IMG/VR virus record: IMGVR_UViG_3300033388_003324
Coordinates: 1 to 43,285 of that record
Direction: 5' to 3' (one strand)
Source: a virus
Length of the DNA: 43,285 nucleotides
Under the pieces are notes generated by a model. It did no database searches. It worked only from the letters and a program-made list of their open reading frames with translations, and was not told where the DNA came from. The translations under genes were made by a program, and so were the position numbers. Positions 14,449-22,248 of the stretch are shown in pieces (the first letter of the stretch is position 1; every line of letters begins with the position of its first letter).

Positions 14449-14622
14449 ATGAATGGAAAGAAAGCGAGAGCGTTACGAAAAAAGGCGACCGAAATGACCG
14501 TCTACAATAGTTCTCGGTACAAGTGGAAGACAGGCGTAACCGCTTTAGGCAGGCCCTGTCGTTCTTTAACCTGTATCGGCCCAAGGGCTGAATACAAAAA
14601 ACTTAAAAAGGAGAACAGATAA
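14449..14622 (+). CDS. Small basic protein (57 aa)
   Basis: A 57-residue protein beginning MNGKKARALRKKATEMTVYN. The GKKARALRK opening is known to me from short phage proteins of unknown role. Ends KKLKKENR. Thirteen of the first 30 residues are positively charged or small, fitting nucleic-acid binding. The stop overlaps the start of the ribbon-helix-helix gene (TAATG), so both are made together. Confidence 0.55.
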   Translation: MNGKKARALRKKATEMTVYNSSRYKWKTGVTALGRPCRSLTCIGPRAEYKKLKKENR

Positions 14623-14768
14623 TGGGAAAACCTAAACCTGAAATGGTGAGTGTAACCATCCGATTACCCAAGGCTTTAGTTGAAATTATCGACGCGGATG
14701 CTGATATGGAAGATCGGGACAGAACAAAACAGATAGCGAAAATATTAAAAGATAAATATATGTCTTGA
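14622..14768 (+). CDS. Ribbon-helix-helix transcriptional regulator (CopG/Arc type)
   Basis: A 48-residue protein. VSVTIRLPKALVEIIDADAD gives the beta-strand with alternating residues that enter the DNA major groove, followed by helix 1; then DRDRTKQIAKILKDKYM gives helix 2. This is the complete RHH fold; dimers bind short palindromes. AAGGAG lies in the previous gene. The stop codon TGA is part of the TTGACA of the next promoter, whose spacer holds GACATGTC, so binding there and at the related promoter 11173 is likely (inference). It would regulate the replication operon and the middle genes. Confidence 0.8.
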   Translation: MGKPKPEMVSVTIRLPKALVEIIDADADMEDRDRTKQIAKILKDKYMS

Positions 14769-14792
14769 CAAGACATGTCATTCAATGATAAT
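14765..14792 (+). promoter_or_regulatory. Replication-operon promoter P2 with palindromic operator
   Basis: TTGACA (14765-14770), 16-base spacer, GATAAT (14787-14792). The spacer contains the perfect 8-base palindrome GACATGTC (14772-14779), well placed for a repressor to block polymerase. It differs from P1 (11173) at 3 of 33 bases. It lies 27 bases before the first gene of the replication block, and its -35 box overlaps the stop codon of the RHH gene. Confidence 0.78.
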
Positions 14793-14818
14793 AACATATT
14801 TCATTTAAAGGAGGCGTT

Positions 14819-15166
14819 ATGAACGTATTACAAAACGGTAAAATCGTAGAAGTACCAAACAACCCAGAGCACTGTAACAATCTCGGTGAGGTATGCTCTT
14901 TAGATATTGAGTTGTGTAAAAATGGGGGCCACCCCTGCGGATACCTCCGAGATCCTGTCATAAACAGGGCCTTATTCAGCCACGGTACGGTTTATGAACT
15001 TCGTTTTCTTGAGAACCTCGGCAAAAGGGAGTTCTCGCCAAGGCTGTTTAATCGTGCGTTCTGTTTGAGAGGATACCAGGAAAGCGCCGAACACCGGACA
15101 CGATGGGGATCGATAGACAGATACGTAGTTCTTCAATACGTGGAGGAGGAACTCAATTGTTTATGA
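14819..15166 (+). CDS. Protein of unknown function (115 aa)
   Basis: A 115-residue protein. The first third has four cysteines (CNNLGEVCSLDIELC, then PCGYLRD), possibly a metal site. The rest is basic (FSPRLFNRAFCLRGYQ). No family recognised. First gene behind promoter P2, with AAGGAGG 7 bases before the ATG, and coupled to the SNF2 gene by an ATGA overlap. Possibly a partner of the helicase. Confidence 0.6.
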   Translation: MNVLQNGKIVEVPNNPEHCNNLGEVCSLDIELCKNGGHPCGYLRDPVINRALFSHGTVYELRFLENLGKREFSPRLFNRAFCLRGYQESAEHRTRWGSIDRYVVLQYVEEELNCL

Positions 15167-16734
15167 AAATCTGTATAGAAAAAGGAATCTATTGGGCTGA
15201 GAACATAGCTGAGTATAATTCCTACATGATTAAAGCAGGGTGGGTATACGACAAAGAGCGGAACGCCTTCGCTACGCCGTATCCGGAACTGGCTGAGAAG
15301 CTGCTAGGCGCTGAATCTTATATGATAAAATCGGGTAAATTACATAACGACTATCACTACCAAAACAGTTTTAAAAAAACAAACCCCTTAATTTATCAAC
15401 ATTTTTCTAACTCAGGAAAAAGGGCCTACCCGTACCAGATGGCGGGATGTGATAGCATGATCGATATGGTGGGTGTTCTATTAGCAGATCAGATGGGATT
15501 AGGGAAAACAATCCAAGCTATACTGCTTTGTAATTTTATCGCTCCTTTAAACGTGCTTATCATCTGCCCCGCTTCTATAAAAGAAAACTGGAAAAATGAA
15601 TGGCAAGAATGGAGCTGCTTCACTAATGAGATAGCAATAGCCTACGGGAACCATCTCCCCAAAACAGATGTCGTAATCATTAATTTTGATATCTGCGCCA
15701 GGCATAAGAAAGAGCTTAAAAAACGAAAGTGGGACGTCCTGATTATAGACGAAGCCCACTATCTTAAAAACCCAACGGCCCAGAGGACCAGAGCAATACT
15801 TGGTGGCTTGTATAGGACGAAGCCGATAGAAGCGAAAAAGGTCATCGCTTTGACGGGAACGCCGGCCAAGAACAGGCCAATCGACCTCTATCCTGTTATC
15901 AAAAGACTCTCTCCCTACGGGTTCGGTACGAGGAGGCAGTTTGCCATCAGGTATTGCAACGGGCATATGGGTCATTTTGGGTGGGATGAGTCAGGACACT
16001 CCAATTTGGAGGAACTCCAGAATCGCCTCAGATCGACTATTATGATCAGAAGGATGAAAGCGGACGTTCTACCCGATCTACCACCGAAAGTCCGTCAGAT
16101 CGTATATTTGGACGCCACCACAGCCGGAAAAAAGCTTCTCTCAGCAGAAAGGAGTATATTTGGGAAGCCGAAGACAGAATTATCAGAGCAAGAGTATAAA
16201 TTAGTGGTCAAAAAGTTGAAAGGAGTTAAAGCAGGAATAGCAGAAATGAGTACTTTGAGACGCGAAACCGCAGTGTCAAAAGTACCGGCAGTAGCCTCTC
16301 ATGTCAGGGATGCTATAGATTCAAGCGGTAAAGTGATCCTTTTTTGTCATCATGCCGCAGTAGTTGAAGCTCTATACAAAATTTTCAAAGACGAAGCAGT
16401 AGCAATAAGCGGAAAAACAGACTCCAAAAAAAGGCAGCCAATAGCGGACAGGTTCCAAACAGATCCGGCTATAACGCTGATGATAGCCAATATACAGGCA
16501 GGGGGCGTTGGGCTTAATCTTTTTGCTTCGAGTCATGTTATTTTTGCAGAGCTTCCCTGGTCCCATTTTGATATGGAACAGGCGGAAGACAGAGCGCACC
16601 GTATCGGGCAAAAGGATTCTGTACTTGTGCAGCTTATCGTGCTAAAGGATTCTCTCGATGCAACGATGGCGAGAACGATGTTAAGAAAACAGGAGTCAGT
16701 GGAACAAGCAATTAATCTTAAGAAGGGAGGCTAG
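15163..16734 (+). CDS. SNF2-family DNA helicase/translocase
   Basis: A 523-residue protein. I chose the ATG at 15163, which overlaps the previous stop (ATGA) and follows GGAGGAGG; the frame is open further upstream, but that lies inside the previous gene. Superfamily 2 motifs are complete: Walker A MGLGKT (about 111-116), DEAH (196-199), LTGTP, RRMKADV, then the second RecA domain with GGVGLNL and HRIGQ (479-483). The N-terminal ~90 residues are a small substrate module. Such phage enzymes, similar to SMARCAL1-type annealing helicases, act at replication forks or on recombination intermediates. Neighbours are replication genes. Confidence 0.9.
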   Translation: MKICIEKGIYWAENIAEYNSYMIKAGWVYDKERNAFATPYPELAEKLLGAESYMIKSGKLHNDYHYQNSFKKTNPLIYQHFSNSGKRAYPYQMAGCDSMIDMVGVLLADQMGLGKTIQAILLCNFIAPLNVLIICPASIKENWKNEWQEWSCFTNEIAIAYGNHLPKTDVVIINFDICARHKKELKKRKWDVLIIDEAHYLKNPTAQRTRAILGGLYRTKPIEAKKVIALTGTPAKNRPIDLYPVIKRLSPYGFGTRRQFAIRYCNGHMGHFGWDESGHSNLEELQNRLRSTIMIRRMKADVLPDLPPKVRQIVYLDATTAGKKLLSAERSIFGKPKTELSEQEYKLVVKKLKGVKAGIAEMSTLRRETAVSKVPAVASHVRDAIDSSGKVILFCHHAAVVEALYKIFKDEAVAISGKTDSKKRQPIADRFQTDPAITLMIANIQAGGVGLNLFASSHVIFAELPWSHFDMEQAEDRAHRIGQKDSVLVQLIVLKDSLDATMARTMLRKQESVEQAINLKKGG

Positions 16735-16735
16735 T

Positions 16736-16945
16736 ATGGTCAAAACAATGTATGTACTGGTTGATGCCGCTACCAGAAAACAGATAGGCTATCGCGATAA
16801 ATTGGAGGTAGCAGAAACCGAAGCTAAACGACTTTTAGAAAGCGAGGGTTATAGTATTAAAGCGATCCATATTTATAGCAGAATAAAAACCTTAACCGTA
16901 AAAGTCAAAACAGAAAACATTAAACAGGAGAAGGGAGTAAAATAA
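16736..16945 (+). CDS. Small protein of replication operon (69 aa)
   Basis: A 69-residue protein starting one base after the SNF2 stop, with AAGGGAGG. MYVLVDAATRKQIGYRDKLE and a C-terminal beta-strand (LTVKVKTENIK) suggest a small alpha/beta fold. No family recognised. Tight packing between the helicase and the LEM/HeH-like gene indicates co-expression. Confidence 0.6.
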   Translation: MVKTMYVLVDAATRKQIGYRDKLEVAETEAKRLLESEGYSIKAIHIYSRIKTLTVKVKTENIKQEKGVK

Positions 16946-16946
16946 C

Positions 16947-17597
16947 ATGGATGTATCAATCAATAAAAAAGGGGAACTATTTGTTCAGGCGTACACCGAT
17001 ACAGAGCAGTTCGCGCTTGATATGTGGAAGAAACATACTGACGGAAAGTTGGTGCTTTCACTTACGAAGTTTGAATATGAAAAGCTAATACCCATCATAG
17101 GGACAGCCCCTGAAGATGGAGACACTCCAGAACCTATCACAACTGCTTTGGAGGAGCAAATTCCGGACGCGAAAGACAGGGAAACCATAAAGGCGGAACT
17201 GGACGCTCTCAAGATACCCTATAACGGCAGAGCGGCTACCACTACCTTATCGAAACTTCTGTTGAAATCTCAGGAAAAACCAAATCAAGAGTCGGACCCT
17301 GTATTGGACGCCGATGCGGATATACCTGAGAAACTTCCTGGGCAGACATCTCTCGAGGAAAGTACCAATGCTGAGTACAAGTTTATGACTACTGATGAAC
17401 TCGGTATGTTGACGCAAAAGTTCTTTGACTTAACAGGACACCTGGACGCGGATAATAAGCACAAAGGCCCCGCTCTCATGGCGCAATACAAGGTCAAAAA
17501 ACTGTCCGAACTTAAGGGCGAAAACCTCCACAATTACATCCTCGCGATTGAAACAGAAGTGGTCAAGGCGGAAAGCGCCCAGAAAGGAGCGTCCTAA
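16947..17597 (+). CDS. HeH/LEM-like domain protein of replication operon (216 aa)
   Basis: A 216-residue protein. Residues about 75-105 (DRETIKAELDALKIPYNGRAATTTLSKLL) fit the short helix-extended-helix pattern of HeH/LEM or SAP-like modules, which bind DNA. An acidic linker (QESDPVLDADADIPEK) separates it from a C-terminal helical region (KHKGPALMAQYKVKKLSELK) that also resembles a small SAP-like fold. It may recruit replication proteins to DNA. The stop overlaps the start of the DUF2800 gene (TAATG). Function is inferred from context. Confidence 0.55.
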   Translation: MDVSINKKGELFVQAYTDTEQFALDMWKKHTDGKLVLSLTKFEYEKLIPIIGTAPEDGDTPEPITTALEEQIPDAKDRETIKAELDALKIPYNGRAATTTLSKLLLKSQEKPNQESDPVLDADADIPEKLPGQTSLEESTNAEYKFMTTDELGMLTQKFFDLTGHLDADNKHKGPALMAQYKVKKLSELKGENLHNYILAIETEVVKAESAQKGAS

Positions 17598-18817
17598 TGC
17601 CTCTTGAACCTACCAAACACGCTCCACTATCACCTTCGGACGCTTTACGGTGGATCAACTGCCCAGGGGCTATTAGGGAGAGCAAGAAGTTTCCGCCGTC
17701 CCCCGATTCTTCAGCAGCTATGCTTGGAACTGCGGCGCATCAACTCGCGGAGAAGTGTCTGAACGAAGATAGAAACGCCAGAGAGTATATAGAGCAGAAA
17801 CTATTGGTGATCGGAAGTTCATCCAAAGCGGATGTGTTCACCGTTGATGATGATATGGTCCCTGCTGTTCAAGTATATCTTGATACAGTCAGAGAGTTCA
17901 GCGGAGCGGGGGTTATAACAGCTACAGAGCATAGAGTGTCGGTTCCATATATACACAAGGGGGTGTATGGCACAGCGGATTACACTGCTTTCATTCCAGA
18001 AGAAAAAAAAGTTGTAATCTGCGACTATAAACACGGCGTTGAAATCTCTGTCGATCCTGAGTGGGAACCCCAATTTCTTATCTACGCTTTAGGTGAGATC
18101 GATGATCTTGTTCAGAGAGGGATCGCCAAGGCCCTTGGTGATATCGAGACAGTTGAAATAATAGTGGTTCAACCAAGAGACCGGCATAACGAGAACGCGG
18201 TTCGCAGATGGGTTATATCGATAGAGCAGTTAACGACATGGGCGGAAACGGTACTTCGTCCTGCTGCAGAGAGAACTGACGATCCGGTGGCCCCTCTCGT
18301 AGTGGGTAAATGGTGTAGATTCTGTAATGTTGCTTTGTGCGACGCCAAAGGCGCGGAAGCTCTCGCTCTTGCTAAAACAGAATTTAGTAACCCAATATTT
18401 CCTGATCCTGCTAATATGTCAGCGGAAGAATTAGGGAAAGTAGTCGCGTTCGTTAGAGCGTTCTCTACATGGACTGAACAGGTAGACTCTTTCGCGCTCC
18501 AACAGGCGCAGAACGGCGTATTAATTCCTGGGTGTAAACTTGTAGCTAAAGGCTCTAAACGCAGATGGAAAGACGAAGAAGAAGCCGAAACGAAGCTAGC
18601 ACCAATGCTCGGTGAAGACAGCTACAAGAAAAAGTTTCTGTCTATGCCGCAAGCAGAAAAGAAGCTAACCGAACTTGGTTTAAATCCCGCTACCGTATTG
18701 GACGGTCTGTGGGAGAAACCTGATAACGGAGTAGTATTAGCAGACATAAGCGATAAAAGGAAAGCAGTTGCTCCGGCTATCACGGAGTTTGCTAAAACCG
18801 CCGCTTGGATGGGGTAA
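17597..18817 (+). CDS. DUF2800 PD-(D/E)XK nuclease, Cas4/RecB-like
   Basis: A 406-residue protein. Motifs in order: GTAAHQLAE (H48), GTADYTAF (D128), VVICDYKHG (D143, K145) and QFLIYALG (Q159, Y163), the H, D, D-x-K and Q-x3-Y series of RecB/Cas4-type nucleases. Cysteines C22, C240, C243 and C248 are placed as in enzymes with a 4Fe-4S cluster pinning the N- and C-termini. The family is known as DUF2800 in phage replication modules and is paired with DUF2815, as here. It is probably an exonuclease in recombination or DNA end processing. Full length. Confidence 0.82.
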   Translation: MPLEPTKHAPLSPSDALRWINCPGAIRESKKFPPSPDSSAAMLGTAAHQLAEKCLNEDRNAREYIEQKLLVIGSSSKADVFTVDDDMVPAVQVYLDTVREFSGAGVITATEHRVSVPYIHKGVYGTADYTAFIPEEKKVVICDYKHGVEISVDPEWEPQFLIYALGEIDDLVQRGIAKALGDIETVEIIVVQPRDRHNENAVRRWVISIEQLTTWAETVLRPAAERTDDPVAPLVVGKWCRFCNVALCDAKGAEALALAKTEFSNPIFPDPANMSAEELGKVVAFVRAFSTWTEQVDSFALQQAQNGVLIPGCKLVAKGSKRRWKDEEEAETKLAPMLGEDSYKKKFLSMPQAEKKLTELGLNPATVLDGLWEKPDNGVVLADISDKRKAVAPAITEFAKTAAWMG

Positions 18818-18871
18818 GAAAGTAAAACATAAAGCAGTATAACTTTAACAAAAACGAAAGGAAAAAGTATT

Positions 18872-19465
18872 ATGGGACAATCAATAGTAACACCAAAAGG
18901 GAGAGTGAGTTTCCCGCATGTATTTGAAGCATATGGTTTTCAGAATCAGGCGCCTAAGTTTTCTATCCAGTTGATACTGGAAAAAGGTATTCCGGCAAAC
19001 GAGGAATTTGTAACTAAACTGAAAGCGGTCATCATGGCCACTATCGCGGATAAATGGCCAGATAGTGAGAAGAGACCCCTTAAACCTCAGCTTGCACTTA
19101 AGGACGGGGATATCTGGCTCGCAGACGACGGAAGTCTGAAGAAAGATAAGTATCCAGAATACGGTGGTGCGTGGGTTATATCGGCAGGCAACACTCGCGC
19201 CCCTGGTGTAGTGGACGAAAACATCGCGCCGATCCTTGACCGGAATGAGTTCTACGCGGGATGCTACGCGCAGATCTCAATAACACCTTTCGCGTATGAT
19301 AACGTAAAAAAGGGTGTTAGTTTTAGCCTTGGTAATGTCCGTAAAGATTCCGATGGCGAACCTTTTGGCGCAAGAGGAACCTCAGCGGAACAGGATTTTG
19401 GGCCACCGAATGAAGGACCTGGAAAAGCTCCTGCGGCGGAAGAAGCTGACAGTATATTCAACTAA
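18872..19465 (+). CDS. DUF2815 single-stranded DNA-binding protein
   Basis: A 197-residue protein. The N-terminal GRVSFPHVFEAYGFQNQAPKFSIQLIL and the central 'GGAWVISAGNTRAPGVVDEN' through 'FYAGCYAQISITPFAYDN' match the phage ssDNA-binding family DUF2815 (OB-like fold). An acidic, disordered tail ending AAEEADSIFN mirrors the interaction tail of SSB proteins. It should coat ssDNA at the fork and recruit the polymerase and nuclease. The gene follows the DUF2800 nuclease by 54 bases with its own RBS (AAAGGAAA). A large hairpin follows the stop immediately. Confidence 0.85.
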   Translation: MGQSIVTPKGRVSFPHVFEAYGFQNQAPKFSIQLILEKGIPANEEFVTKLKAVIMATIADKWPDSEKRPLKPQLALKDGDIWLADDGSLKKDKYPEYGGAWVISAGNTRAPGVVDENIAPILDRNEFYAGCYAQISITPFAYDNVKKGVSFSLGNVRKDSDGEPFGARGTSAEQDFGPPNEGPGKAPAAEEADSIFN

Positions 19466-19471
19466 CCTGTT

Positions 19472-19538
19472 AGGGCGCAGAGGGAATGAGAGTATATGCG
19501 TATTTTTGAGTGGCGTATACTCCGGCGTTCTGCGCCCT
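19472..19538 (+). other. Large two-part stem-loop behind the ssDNA-binding gene
   Basis: Outer stem AGGGCGCAGA (19472-19481) pairs perfectly with TCTGCGCCCT (19529-19538). Inner stem GAGTATATGC (19490-19499) pairs with GCGTATACTC (19513-19522), with one T-G wobble, around a T-rich loop. There is no U-run after it, and the next gene's RBS follows 10 bases later. It is more likely an RNA-stability, processing or translation-control element, or an operator, than a terminator. Confidence 0.7.
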
Positions 19539-19557
19539 ATACATAGAGGAGATTAAC

Positions 19558-19818
19558 GTGAAAAGAAGAAAAATACCTTTTTGGCGATATGGGGAGAGAG
19601 CGGCGTTAGCCCGAGAAATGAAAATAGATCAGTCTCATCTCAGCCAGATACTAACCAGGAAAAGAGGAGTATCAGTATCACGAGCGCAGATTATGCAGCA
19701 TCTTTGCAAAAAGCTTTTTAAAAAAAGCGTCCCATGGAGAGATTGGTTCTTCAACAAATCATCTTCGCACAAAGCATTCAGCGGTAAAAAGGAGAAAGCG
19801 ACTAATACCTTAACTTAG
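19558..19818 (+). CDS. YdaS/Cro-like HTH protein
   Basis: An 86-residue protein. I chose the GTG at 19558, 6 bases after GAGGAG; an upstream ATG in frame would include the hairpin's right arm. The segment GERAALAREMKIDQSHLSQI followed by LTRKRGVSVSRAQ is a Cro/YdaS-type helix-turn-helix, where the second helix reads DNA. The C-terminus is basic (KKLFKKSVPWRDWFF, then KSSSHKAFSGKKEK). It may repress or activate the primase-polymerase genes behind it; the hairpin just upstream could be its own control site. No lysogeny genes are near, so a CI-type role is unlikely. Confidence 0.7.
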   Translation: MKRRKIPFWRYGERAALAREMKIDQSHLSQILTRKRGVSVSRAQIMQHLCKKLFKKSVPWRDWFFNKSSSHKAFSGKKEKATNTLT

Positions 19819-19831
19819 CAGGAGGACGACA

Positions 19832-22030
19832 ATGCCAACAAAGATACCGGATCGTCCTGTTGAGAGGGTGGAGTACGCCCTCGATATCCACGGTCTCAAG
19901 ATATTCCCTGTTAAAGGTTGTGGATCGAAAGACCCACAAACAGGAGGTTTAAAAGATAAAACCCCTACCGTTACCGGATGGAGCGAATGGGCGGAGAAGA
20001 CAAAAAGAAGAAAGATCACTGATTACGCCAAATCAAATAGAGCTACAAATTGGGGTGTTCATACAGGGCATTCCGGAATAGTTATAATAGATGTAGATGT
20101 CAAACACGGGAAAGACGGACGGATAGCGTTACTCGCTTTGTGTACTGAGAGAGGTCAGAAATTAGATCCTACACTCACGGTTAAAACTCCATCCGGAGGA
20201 ATCCATTATTATTATAAACTTCCTGGAGGGAAACACGTAACTGGAGGTGTCAATAAACTTGGGGAAGGTGTTGACGTTCAAGCCGGTGGTAAATATGCCC
20301 TGATGTATGGGTCTCGTATAGAGACAGGAAAAACATTTGACGGTAAAGAGCAAACCGGTGGAACGTATGAAGTAATATCAGAAGCAGACGATATCAAACC
20401 TATCCCTATATGGCTGCTCCAGGAACTGCAATCTCCTAACGGCGACAAACCACAAGAAATACTCGGTAAGAAACCAACGCCAAAGATCGAAGGTATAGAC
20501 AGCGAAGAGAACATAGAGAAAGCGACTCTTTGGCTAACGGATGAAGCACCGCCTTGCGTTGAGGGTAGCGAACGTGGTGGTGAGTATCTGCTCCAAATCT
20601 TTTATAAGCTTCGTGATATGGGCATCAGTAAAGATACCGCGGACGTATTAACGTGTGACCACTACAATGAGCGCTGCGAACCTCCGTGGTACACCGCTGA
20701 TGATGGCGTTGATAAGATCCATTGGTACGCAAAACTAAAGAACGCTTACAACTACGCACAAAACGAAAACATAGGAGCAGAAACCCATGAAGCACGATTA
20801 CTTGAAGCGAAAGACGAATTTAAAGACTACGACAAACAAAACCCTCCTCCACCTCTTGAATACGAACGCTCTATTCCTTTACATGATTTCGTCGGGGACC
20901 CCCCAAAAAGAGAATGGCTTATACCGAATTGGTTGCCTCTCAATGAAATCTCGTCTTTGTACGGGGCGGGCGGTGCGGGGAAATCATTACTGGCTCTCCA
21001 AATGGCGATGTCAGTATCAACGGGCAATCCCTTTCTCGGACTTGCTATACCTAATAAGATACCTTCTCTTGTGGTGTTCTGCGAAGACAGTAAAGACGAA
21101 CTGCACCGAAGAATAACAGCGGTAAGGGCCGCGCCTGAATACACTTTCGTCGAAGCGCAGGAGCATATGCCTTTGCGCTTATGGCCCAGAGTTGGTAAGA
21201 CAAATGATATAGCCAGGACAAGTAACTCAGGAAACGATATCGTCGATGGTCCTTTTAAAAAGATACTTGAGAAAGAACTATCTCTTATGCCGGAAGGTAA
21301 CAAACTTTTAATTCTCGATACGCTATCTGATGTGTATATGGGCGATGAAAATGTCAGGGAAAAAGTTAATAAATTTGTAAAGACTCACCTAGGTGGTTTG
21401 GTAATTAAGCATAGTTTAACAGTTCTTATCCTGGCGCATCCATCACGTACAGGACAGAACACAAAGGATATGCTCTCCGGATCTACAGCGTGGAACAACG
21501 CGGTTCGAAACCGGTTAGTTCTCATGCAATATAAGAAAGAACCCGACACAATGGTGTTTGTAAGGATGAAATCAAATTACGCCAAGCAGGGAGAAGAGAT
21601 ATTTTTGCAGTGGAGAGACGGAAGGTTCGAGCTAAGACCCGCTGATCCTAACAGAAAAATAGAGTTAGCCGCAGATGATCTTGATCTACTCACTCTGGTA
21701 AGAAGAGACTTTTCCACTACGGGAACGTATTCCTTAGCTATGTTATCGCGTAAGCTTATAAGCGATCAGCGCAATAGCCATTTAATGTTAGGTCAATCTC
21801 CCGAAACTGTTGTAAGAAAACTTATGAGAATATTCAGATACCGCAGAACTGTTAACGGACTAAGTTATTATTATGCCGAAGGAGATATCTACGGCAAGCA
21901 AGGCCGCAGATGGTTGGTGATACGACCCGCAGAAGAGACAGAAGCGCAGGGGGATAAACAGCTTAAACAGTTAGGCGCTCCGGATTTAGTCGGGGAAGAA
22001 AAACTTAAAGCGTCGGGGATATGGGGATGA
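19832..22030 (+). CDS. Primase-helicase (AEP prim-pol fused to RecA-like ATPase)
   Basis: A 732-residue protein. Residues ~5-200 form an archaeo-eukaryotic prim-pol domain: ALDIHGLKIFPVKG, the metal-binding VIIDVDVKHG (D87, D89), and TPSGGIHYYY with the catalytic His. Residues ~345-610 form a RecA-like helicase: Walker A GAGGAGKS (K384), Walker B LLILDTLSD (D496), then ILAHPSRTGQ and SGSTAWNNAVRNRLVL. The C-terminal ~100 residues are likely a winged-helix region. It would unwind DNA and prime synthesis at the fork. AGGAGG before the ATG. It ends in an ATGA overlap with the following gene. Confidence 0.9.
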   Translation: MPTKIPDRPVERVEYALDIHGLKIFPVKGCGSKDPQTGGLKDKTPTVTGWSEWAEKTKRRKITDYAKSNRATNWGVHTGHSGIVIIDVDVKHGKDGRIALLALCTERGQKLDPTLTVKTPSGGIHYYYKLPGGKHVTGGVNKLGEGVDVQAGGKYALMYGSRIETGKTFDGKEQTGGTYEVISEADDIKPIPIWLLQELQSPNGDKPQEILGKKPTPKIEGIDSEENIEKATLWLTDEAPPCVEGSERGGEYLLQIFYKLRDMGISKDTADVLTCDHYNERCEPPWYTADDGVDKIHWYAKLKNAYNYAQNENIGAETHEARLLEAKDEFKDYDKQNPPPPLEYERSIPLHDFVGDPPKREWLIPNWLPLNEISSLYGAGGAGKSLLALQMAMSVSTGNPFLGLAIPNKIPSLVVFCEDSKDELHRRITAVRAAPEYTFVEAQEHMPLRLWPRVGKTNDIARTSNSGNDIVDGPFKKILEKELSLMPEGNKLLILDTLSDVYMGDENVREKVNKFVKTHLGGLVIKHSLTVLILAHPSRTGQNTKDMLSGSTAWNNAVRNRLVLMQYKKEPDTMVFVRMKSNYAKQGEEIFLQWRDGRFELRPADPNRKIELAADDLDLLTLVRRDFSTTGTYSLAMLSRKLISDQRNSHLMLGQSPETVVRKLMRIFRYRRTVNGLSYYYAEGDIYGKQGRRWLVIRPAEETEAQGDKQLKQLGAPDLVGEEKLKASGIWG

Positions 22031-22248
22031 TAATAAAATATTTAGTATGTCCAGGGCGGGTTTCTTCGAAGACCGATGGCGACACCCACTATATAAACGC
22101 TAGAGTTCTTATGCGCCTTTATAAGGTGTTACCTGGAGAGTGCATAGTTCAGAGAGGGCCGTTTTTAAGAGGATTTCGGAGAGGACTTATACAACTAACG
22201 CCACAGTATTCAGGGGAGTACAGCTTACCGACGGAGGTCATAGAATGA
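22027..22248 (+). CDS. Conserved small phage protein (73 aa)
   Basis: Start chosen at 22027, the ATG that overlaps the primase stop (ATGA); another ATG two codons earlier is possible. MIIKYLVCPGRVSSKTDGDT, followed by HYINARVLMRLYKVLPGECIV, matches a common phage family ('yLVCPGrv.Sk.DGd.HfI.A.qLmrLYgV.p.eC'). No biochemical function is known to me. The end overlaps the polymerase start (ATGA), so primase, this protein and the polymerase are translationally coupled; a small replisome role is plausible. Confidence 0.75.
   Translation: MIIKYLVCPGRVSSKTDGDTHYINARVLMRLYKVLPGECIVQRGPFLRGFRRGLIQLTPQYSGEYSLPTEVIE

Noticed and set aside
15103-15162. 20-codon upstream extension of the SNF2 protein
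   Set aside because: The ATG at 15163 has GGAGGAGG and an ATGA overlap with the upstream gene.
22140-22244. 35-codon upstream extension of the DNA polymerase
   Set aside because: The exonuclease domain starts with MKIVMDMETRS at 22245, coupled by an ATGA overlap; the extension lies in the preceding gene.
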